Assembly (NCBI GenBank): GCA_005223375.1
Contig: RXOD01005890.1
Span: forward strand, 1-12,107
DNA length: 12,107 bases
Origin: Amoebophrya sp. AT5.2
Lineage: Eukaryota > Sar > Dinophyceae > Syndiniales > Amoebophryaceae
Direction of reading: 5' to 3'
Of the stretch, positions 8,201-12,107 are shown one piece after another. Within the stretch, counting starts at the first letter, position 1. The number at the start of each line of letters is the position of its first letter. Below the pieces are notes generated by a model. The model saw nothing but the letters and a program-made list of their open reading frames with translations. It was not told the origin of the DNA and ran no database searches. The position numbers and the translations under genes were made by a program.

Positions 8201-10292
8201 GTTCCCCTCCCAGACGGGTTCGGGCACGCCGAGCGTCTTGCACATGAACAGAGGCACCCCGATCTCGTTGGTCTCCACGTTGGGCTCGGGCGAAATGACG
8301 CTCCGCCCCGCGAAGTTGACGCGCTTCCCCATCATCTTCATCCGGAACAGGCCCTGCTTGCGCTCGATCTTCTGCCGGATGCCCTTGGACTCCAGCTCCG
8401 CCTTGGTGGCGCCCTTGGACGCGTCCAGGTAGACGTTCACGCGCTCCTGGAGAGTCACGAACGCCTTCGCGAGGGTGGTGTCGGAAGCGACCAAAATCTC
8501 GGCGGGGGACGCAGTCGCAGGAGCACCACCGCTACCGGCTAGGTCGTCCTCACCGATGCCCCCATTCACGGCGAGCGCGTCGGCGAGAGCGGCGTTACTT
8601 GCGTTCGGGAGGAGGCCGTCGTTGTTAAAGCTCAAATCCTCCTCGCCCGCGTTCAACTGCAGCTTCTTCTTCTTCCCCAAAAGAGCTTTGGTAGTCGCAG
8701 CAGGAGCACTGTTCTTCATATCGCGGCCTTCTTCTCCCCCCTTATCTGCGCCCCCCATCACGGCTTTCTTCAGGTCCCCGCACGCCGCCAGGATTTCCTT
8801 CAGGCACTTCGTCTCGTGGTCCAGCTGCCAGCTGTCGCCGCCAGTCTGGGCCTTCCGCGGCGCCCGGAACTGGTTCGGCGTGACCAGAAGGTCCTGCATG
8901 AAGAACACCTTTTCGTTTTCTGCTCCCGGGAATAAATACCTTATCAGCTCCGCGTCCGGCCCCCCCCAAACTCCCGCCAACATGTCCCGCACCACGCGCG
9001 GGATGGCCAGGTTTTCCACCAGCTCGCCGGTGTTTTTGTCCTTCTTCTTCACGAACAACCGGCTGGCGCCGTCCTTGCGCCAGCGGCTCGCCGGCTCCCC
9101 ACAGTTGGCGCACTTCCCCACCGGCTGGTTCGTCTCGAAGAAGCGGAACAGCTTTCGGTAACATTCGAGCAAAGCCGCGTTGAACTCGGCCGTGCCCTGC
9201 TGCCGCGGCCACACGTTCGGGTCACTCTCCATCTTTTGAAGACGTCTGTCCTTCTTCTTCCGCTGCTTCTCATCGCAGGTCTGGATCTGGGACTTGAGGC
9301 TGGACGCAAACTGCCGGTGCTCGTCGGAAGATTTCGCAGGCCACTGCTCCTTGCGGACCTGGTGCCCGAGGAGGGCCGCCTCGGGCGTAGCTAAAACCGC
9401 GCCCAGACCTCCGACTGTTGTTTTGATTTTGTAATCGATTGATAATTGGACTTGGAGAACCGATTTTTGAGGTCGTTCCGTGTCAGAGCTATGGCTCCTA
9501 CTTTAAGTGCGCCATAGACATCATCGAGTTCTTGTGTCATACTATTCTTATCGATCCTTGAATATCTACAGACCATCTCGAGGACTCGCGAAGTTGATGC
9601 ATCGCCAATACAAGACATCGCAACCAATACGTCGACATCGGAGAAAATAATAAATAAGTATCCGCAGTACCTGCCGGCATGATTTCAGTTATTCCGGTGT
9701 GGTCTTCCACCCGCAGTCTCCACCCGTCTTCTGCTTCTCCCTCCAGTCCGTTCCCCGCGTCCACTTCGCGCTCGATGTGCCCTGGCCCCCTTGATTCGTA
9801 CACCCGGTCTGGCGGCAGCTCCCCAAAACTCAGCCACTTGAATTTCTGCAACAAATTCAGCTTTTCCGCCTCCGCCATCCGCAGCTTGTTGCAGTTGGAG
9901 CAGCAGGTCTTCAGGAGTTTGTGGAGGTTTCCGAACAGGAACGGGTTGAACATGGGCTCGGGCAGGCGGATGCGGCCGTAGTGGCCGACGCACCCCTGGT
10001 TCAACGACAGCTTGCAGGTGGGGCAGGGGGTGTCCTCATAATCGCGCCACCCACCCATGCGCAGGTCGTGCAAACCGTGGGGGAGGATGCCGCCGAGGTC
10101 GTCGAACACGTCCGGCTCCGTGATCTCGATGGAGGCGATCTCCCGGATCTGCTCCCCGGTGAAGAAGTTCAGCTTCGTCTCGTGGAAATCGCGGGCGCCA
10201 ACGGAGACGGACAGCCCGTCGAGCGGATTGCGGGAGTCCACATCGATCAAGGAGCGGCTGCCCTTTCCGCCGCCCTTTGTTCCGCCCGCCAT
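2300..10292 (-). CDS. POLR1A: DNA-directed RNA polymerase I largest subunit (A190 type), five exons
   Basis: Largest catalytic subunit of nucleolar RNA polymerase I, which makes the large rRNA precursor. Proposed join on the minus strand: 10292-9671, 9390-7829, 7675-6196, 6052-3390, 3166-2300; 7194 bases, 2397 residues plus TGA. All junctions are GT-AG and keep the frame through conserved sequence. Domains seen: zinc site C90/C93/C101/H104; second site C131/C134 with C301/C304; GKRVNFAGRS about 562-571; RQPTLHKPGI about 680-689; metal-binding NADFDGD 714-720; QYIVPTSGKPLRG about 745; NHSQIGCLLGQQ across the exon 3/4 join; bridge helix [20 protein letters not shown] about 1289-1308; trigger-loop region 1537-1581; C-terminal VGTGCFDV about 2270-2277. 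Start: the ATG directly follows an in-frame TAG. It is longer than yeast A190 (about 1660) and human (about 1720) because of low-complexity insertions at about 422-505, 1055-1135 and 1710-2049 and an acidic tail. It is Pol I rather than Pol II/III: no CTD heptads, and Pol I-type end and sequence. Confidence 0.95.
2303..2662 (-). other. Acidic C-terminal tail of POLR1A
   Basis: Yeast and human A190 end shortly after the conserved VGTG-FDV segment. Here about 120 more residues follow, with clusters such as DIDDDEEDP, EDDEDYEEE and DEEESDEGD and a short GGGRSSRGGR patch. The frame is open to TGA at 2300-2302 with no plausible donor needed. Function unknown; acidic tails occur in many nucleolar proteins. 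Confidence 0.75.
3167..3389 (-). other. POLR1A intron 4 (223 bases, phase 0)
   Basis: Donor CGAG|GTATCT follows SEIVKKLCE; acceptor ATCGCAG|GAG leads into ELYAQDQRAKNIVKVNVLNEG. The spliced order matches the Pol I C-terminal region, where this short stretch precedes TEGVNVEAMW. It contains a run of ATTG-like units near the donor and a 6-base inverted repeat CTGTGC-t-GCACAG at 3259-3271. Confidence 0.92.
3570..4589 (-). other. Long charged insertion in the Pol I jaw region
   Basis: Residues about 1710-2049 do not resemble the conserved Pol I core and separate the jaw (ending near FNCFVSRFKREVDKYI) from the C-terminal WNFRLDVPSACCPCKILLSEIV segment. The core at 3954-4520 alternates lysine-rich and Ser/Asp/Glu-rich blocks. 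The most acidic block (residues about 1809-1849, bases 4170-4292) has many S-D/E sites of casein-kinase-2 type. Yeast A190 carries an acidic expander or DNA-mimicking loop in its jaw, so this may be an enlarged version; that match is by position and composition only. Confidence 0.75.
4974..5108 (-). other. POLR1A trigger-loop region
   Basis: This region encodes GVLAAQGMGEPSTQMTLNTF and the following HLAGHGGANVTLGIPRLREIV, residues about 1537-1581. In the family this mobile element closes on the incoming NTP. The catalytic-loop histidine of the TFH motif is present. Confidence 0.93.
6053..6195 (-). other. POLR1A intron 3 (143 bases, phase 1)
   Basis: The donor AAAG|GTACTA and acceptor GCCAG|GT rebuild the invariant ...MIYTGAKG-SKINHSQIGCLLGQQ... 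sequence, so both borders are well supported. Inside is a perfect inverted repeat, ATTGCAG-ttg-CTGCAAT, at 6151-6167. The intron has no stop in the exon 3 frame, so retention would read on about 125 codons to a stop at 5822 in a wrong frame. Confidence 0.95.
6455..6697 (-). other. Low-complexity insertion with an SV40-type nuclear localisation signal
   Basis: Residues about 1055-1135 are Ala/Gly/Ser/Thr-rich and interrupt the funnel-side region. They include KKKRKV at 1071-1076 (bases 6632-6649), which matches the core of a classical monopartite nuclear import signal. Import is fitting for a nuclear polymerase, but use of this site is inferred. Confidence 0.6.
7676..7828 (-). other. POLR1A intron 2 (153 bases, phase 0)
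   Basis: Donor ACAG|GTATAA comes just after NADFDGDEMNMHAPQ; acceptor AAACAG|GAC leads into DVQGRVEALRIAEADRQYIV. A TACTAAT sequence at 7711-7717 (minus-strand reading), about 35-40 bases before the acceptor, is a good branch-point candidate. AT-rich, unlike the exons. Confidence 0.93.
7853..7873 (-). other. POLR1A active-site metal A motif NADFDGD
   Basis: This is the near-universal multisubunit RNA polymerase motif, residues 714-720 of the spliced protein. The three aspartates (716, 718, 720) hold the catalytic magnesium. All are present, so the subunit should be catalytically competent. Confidence 0.97.
8498..8749 (-). other. Low-complexity insertion in POLR1A exon 2
   Basis: Residues about 422-505, between the QFRAPRKAQ segment and the conserved LQERVNVYLD...GIRQKIERKQGLFRMKMMGKRVNF block, are rich in A, G, N and D with a KKKK cluster. 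Conserved sequence resumes in frame on both sides, so this is a loop expansion and not an intron. Confidence 0.6.
9391..9670 (-). other. POLR1A intron 1 (280 bases, phase 1)
   Basis: The donor is GCAG|GTACTG and the acceptor GGTTTTAG|CT. Removing it joins ...EIMPA to ATPEAALLGHQVRKEQW and restores the frame into the exon 2 zinc motif CANCGEP. No strong branch-point or polypyrimidine tract is visible. One frame is open along its whole length and ends with a TAG that includes the acceptor AG (see findings). Confidence 0.85.
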
Positions 10293-10844
10293 CTACTTTA
10301 ACTTCTTATAGGAGCTATTGAGCTAGCAGGGTGATGTGATAAATTAATCTAATGGGGGAAAGCAGACTGTAGGCTGGAGCCGTAGGCTGGGACTTGCGAT
10401 TTTCTACCTCCAGTAAATCGGCGCCAATCGAAACAAGTCAACAAATATTCAAATGCGATGCGGCGACACAATTTGTTCGACTGCCGTCTAACAACCTTTC
10501 TAGTGCAAATGCAAACATCTTCTATTTCGGTCATCGGTCATTATCGGCTGGAAATCGAAATACAGAAAAGTTCCTGGGGATGGAGAAAAAGCTGTCTGAT
10601 GTTCACGGATCTTCTTCACGCGAAGCGCTCGCTTTCGCAGTCAAAGGATCTGGATCATCCAACTCAGGATCTACCGATCACACGACCAGGAGCGATTGAT
10701 CTTCTCGTCGTTGGGATCTTTTCATTTTTTTCTGTCGTTGGGACCGCTGATACAGATACGGCTCCTACAATCACGTCGGCCACAAACTGGAGAAGACAGA
10801 TTCAACCCCAAGACTGCATCGATCCATCAAGTGCTGCAGTGTGC

Positions 10845-10893
10845 ATCCTTGTTCGGGTACATCAGATATCCTTGTTCGTGTGCATCCTTGTTC
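10845..10893 (+). repeat. Three copies of ATCCTTGTTC
   Basis: Identical 10-mers lie at 10845-10854, 10868-10877 and 10884-10893; the first and third extend to GTGCATCCTTGTTC. Unequal spacing (23 and 16 bases) argues against a simple tandem array. Possible factor-binding cluster or repeat remnant. Confidence 0.5.
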
Positions 10894-11030
10894 AGGCCGG
10901 CTTATATATCGGGTTTATATGTTCGGGCATCTTTAGCCTCGGAATACGACGGCCTATGAACAAGCGGCGGCACCGGTTTCGAGCTAAATATAAAAGACCC
11001 TCGACAATAAAGCACGATAAAATACAAGAG

Positions 11031-11059
11031 CCTGTTCGGCGTTCGTGGTTCCCGACAGG
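11031..11059. other. Hairpin next to the repeat copy
   Basis: Arms CCTGTTCGG (11031-11039) and CCCGACAGG (11051-11059) can pair at 8 of 9 positions (one G-T, one mismatch) around an 11-base loop. It ends two bases before the repeat segment that starts GTAAGC at 11061. Role unknown. Confidence 0.4.
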
Positions 11060-11123
11060 TGTAAGCTCGCACAACATCCTCTGCTCCTTCCCTCGATGCC
11101 TGTTGGTTGACTGTCACAATATG
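11058..11123 (-). repeat. Diverged copy of the 3' end of the upstream gene
   Basis: On the minus strand this aligns without gaps to 11366-11431, a 308-base offset, with 50 of 66 bases identical by my count. The partner covers the last 18 or so codons of the unknown gene, its TGA stop and a few bases beyond. Here the stop position reads CGA. The strongest shared parts are ATATTGTG, AACCAACAG, GCAGAG and GAGCTTAC. It could be a decayed partial gene duplicate or one copy of an interspersed repeat. Confidence 0.7.
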
Positions 11124-11365
11124 TTCTAACCCTAGGCAACTCAAAAAACTGCATGGATTCTATCTGATCGGAAATGGCCCGTGTTCTCAAAATACTTTAA
11201 TGCAATCCGCATGCAAGAGGACCTGCCTCTCCAAAATAGGGATTCTTGATCGAAACTAGCGACCTTTCTTTTCAAAACTCAGCATGAGCCTCATCTAATT
11301 TTTGACCCGCTCCGCTAAAGTCGCCCAGTTCAGCTTCGCGAGCCTCACTGGTGACCATGCCTAAC

Positions 11366-11431
11366 GGGGTAAGCTCACAATTCCTCCTCTGCTTCTTCCC
11401 CCAATTCCTGTTGGTTTCTAGCCACAATATC
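11366..11431 (-). repeat. Second repeat copy, forming the end of the unknown gene
   Basis: Partner of the segment at 11058-11123. It encodes the gene's C-terminus from DIVARNQQ to the stop TGA (11375-11377) and continues past the stop as GCTTACC. Similarity continuing through the stop shows that the repeat unit is not limited to coding sequence. Confidence 0.7.
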
Positions 11432-12107
11432 TGCCCGAAACGGGTTCATGCCTTGGTCCTCTGCGGCAGCAACGTCCGCGTACAGCCGATAGTACGGAAC
11501 CTCCAGCTCCATGTACGCTCCCTGACCGTGATCCGAACTTCCGGCGGGCCTGCCCTGAGTCTGGGCCCGCGTCGCCCCCGTGCGAGAAAGGCGCCACCCG
11601 CCCGGCGGGACGGGGATGTCAACGGGGTCGCCCGTAGAAACATCCTCCTCCGGAGCGAACGGTGACGGTCCCCAAGCGGTGCTGTTACGAGCGAACCACG
11701 GTAGCAGTTTTGGGAATCGCACCAAATAGGACATGGGGCGTCCCGAGGACGGGAGCTGCTCCATGGGTCCCACCGGAGCACTTCTCGGTAAAATTTCCAC
11801 CACTCTGCCCGTCAGCTCCGCCTCGGCATACTGCTGCAGGTAGACGGACCACATCACAAAGGATGGGTCAGAATCGTACTTTCCCTCCAGCCAATCCATC
11901 ATGTGGTCCAAATTCCTCCGCCCATACGCGCCCCAGGGTTTCACCCGGACCGGCGCCTCCGGACGAAACTGCACCCGCACCTGCGCCAGACTTCTTCCAG
12001 CGAGGCCGGCTTCCAGACGAGCCGGGTCTCGCGGATATACTGTGTGCAGATGGCGCAGCGTGTCAAAGGTGTAGCTGCACAGCCCCAAGAAAGGATCGCG
12101 CACGTGC
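11375..12107 (-). CDS. Unrecognised protein, C-terminal 243 residues (start outside window)
   Basis: The frame is open to the right edge with no ATG, so the 5' end lies beyond the window. I do not recognise the family. Seen: a Pro/Arg-rich stretch; a Trp/Tyr-rich segment MMDWLEGKYDSDPSFVMWSV at about residues 69-88 of the visible part; LVRFPKLLPWFARN further on; a Gly/Arg/Thr-rich linker; MELEVPYYRLYADVAAAEDQ; and an acidic end EEAEEEL. There is no signal peptide, membrane segment or catalytic motif I can name. Codon use is GC-rich at third positions like POLR1A and the frame is long, which supports real coding sequence. The last codons lie in a sequence that is repeated 308 bases downstream. 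Confidence 0.7.
   Translation of the reverse strand, partial: HVRDPFLGLCSYTFDTLRHLHTVYPRDPARLEAGLAGRSLAQVRVQFRPEAPVRVKPWGAYGRRNLDHMMDWLEGKYDSDPSFVMWSVYLQQYAEAELTGRVVEILPRSAPVGPMEQLPSSGRPMSYLVRFPKLLPWFARNSTAWGPSPFAPEEDVSTGDPVDIPVPPGGWRLSRTGATRAQTQGRPAGSSDHGQGAYMELEVPYYRLYADVAAAEDQGMNPFRADIVARNQQELGEEAEEEL

Larger units (their letters stand above)
10458..11129 (+). other. Doubtful plus-strand ORF of 223 codons
   Basis: An ATG-to-TAA frame covers most of the spacer. Two stretches are hydrophobic and membrane-segment-like (near AIDLLVVGIFSFFSVVG and ISLFVCILVQAGLYIGFICS). Third codon positions look far less G/C-biased than in POLR1A, no family is recognised, and its end runs antisense through the duplicated 3' end of the unknown gene. 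Probably chance, but long for non-coding sequence of this size. Confidence 0.15.
10293..11374. other. Intergenic region upstream of POLR1A
   Basis: This is about 1.1 kb without a recognised gene. It should hold the 3' UTR of the unknown gene and the promoter and 5' UTR of POLR1A. Seen: two GTAGGCTGG copies near 10370-10390; CCAATCG at 10424-10430, about 130 bases before the POLR1A ATG; paired GTCGTTGGGA at 10707-10716 and 10734-10743; a cluster of ATCCTTGTTC; AT-rich TATATAA on the minus strand near 10902-10910; a hairpin at 11031-11059; and a diverged duplicate of the neighbouring gene's 3' end. No tRNA, snRNA or dinoflagellate spliced-leader sequence was recognised. Confidence 0.6.

Noticed and set aside
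10293..10450. Dinoflagellate spliced-leader relic upstream of the POLR1A start
   Set aside because: I looked for the CCGTAGCC...TTGGCTCAAG pattern; only GTAGGCTGG repeats are present, which do not match.
10985..11010. Plus-strand TATAAAAG with a nearby AATAAA, as a plus-strand gene signal
   Set aside because: The two motifs are only about ten bases apart, so they cannot serve as promoter and polyadenylation signal of a real transcript, and no gene follows on that strand.
11120..11135. Telomere-like TAACCCTA
   Set aside because: It is little more than one repeat unit, so it is expected by chance; there is no array.
11357..11380. An 18-base intron (GTGAGC...TTAG) at the stop of the unknown gene
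   Set aside because: Removing it gives another stop almost at once and the length would be extreme; the TGA is the simpler reading.
1..12107. CRISPR arrays, tRNA or rRNA genes, insertion sequences
   Set aside because: No regular repeat-spacer array, no cloverleaf or A/B box pair, no transposase and no long terminal inverted repeats were seen on either strand.

Overview
This window looks like nuclear DNA from a gene-dense microbial eukaryote. It holds spliceosomal introns, a eukaryote-specific RNA polymerase I subunit and a DExH-box RNA helicase, and it shows no bacterial operon signals. All three protein genes lie on the minus strand, so transcription runs from high to low coordinates. The four introns that can be placed confidently are GT-AG introns with AG|GTA[C/T] donors. 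One-directional gene order, long low-complexity insertions in conserved proteins and this intron style would suit an alveolate or dinoflagellate-lineage protist. That placement is an inference of low confidence; no marker in the window fixes the taxon.

Layout from the transcriptional upstream end: (1) 11375-12107 is the 3' end of a protein gene I do not recognise; its start lies outside the window. (2) 11374-10293 is about 1.1 kb without a recognisable gene. It contains a diverged copy of the last codons and stop region of the unknown gene, short direct repeats, a hairpin and a doubtful plus-strand ORF. (3) 10292-2300 is a complete five-exon gene for the largest subunit of RNA polymerase I (A190/POLR1A type), about 2397 residues when spliced. 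All catalytic elements are present: zinc sites, NADFDGD, bridge helix, trigger loop and the C-terminal FDV end. The length above the yeast and human proteins comes from low-complexity insertions and an acidic tail. (4) 2299-1626 is a 674-base intergenic spacer with the POLR1A 3' side and the helicase 5' side. (5) 1625-28 is the first exon of a DExH-box RNA helicase with a long Q/M/G/N-rich N-terminus; the rest lies beyond the left edge.

The two recognised genes fit a housekeeping theme of rRNA transcription and RNA remodelling. Neighbours in eukaryotes need not be functionally linked, and nothing here shows that they are. I found no new multi-gene system. The points most worth checking are the diverged duplicate spanning the stop of the unknown gene, the large charged insertion in the Pol I jaw region, the possible G-quadruplex in the start-proximal coding sequence of the helicase, and an intron that is open in one frame from end to end.
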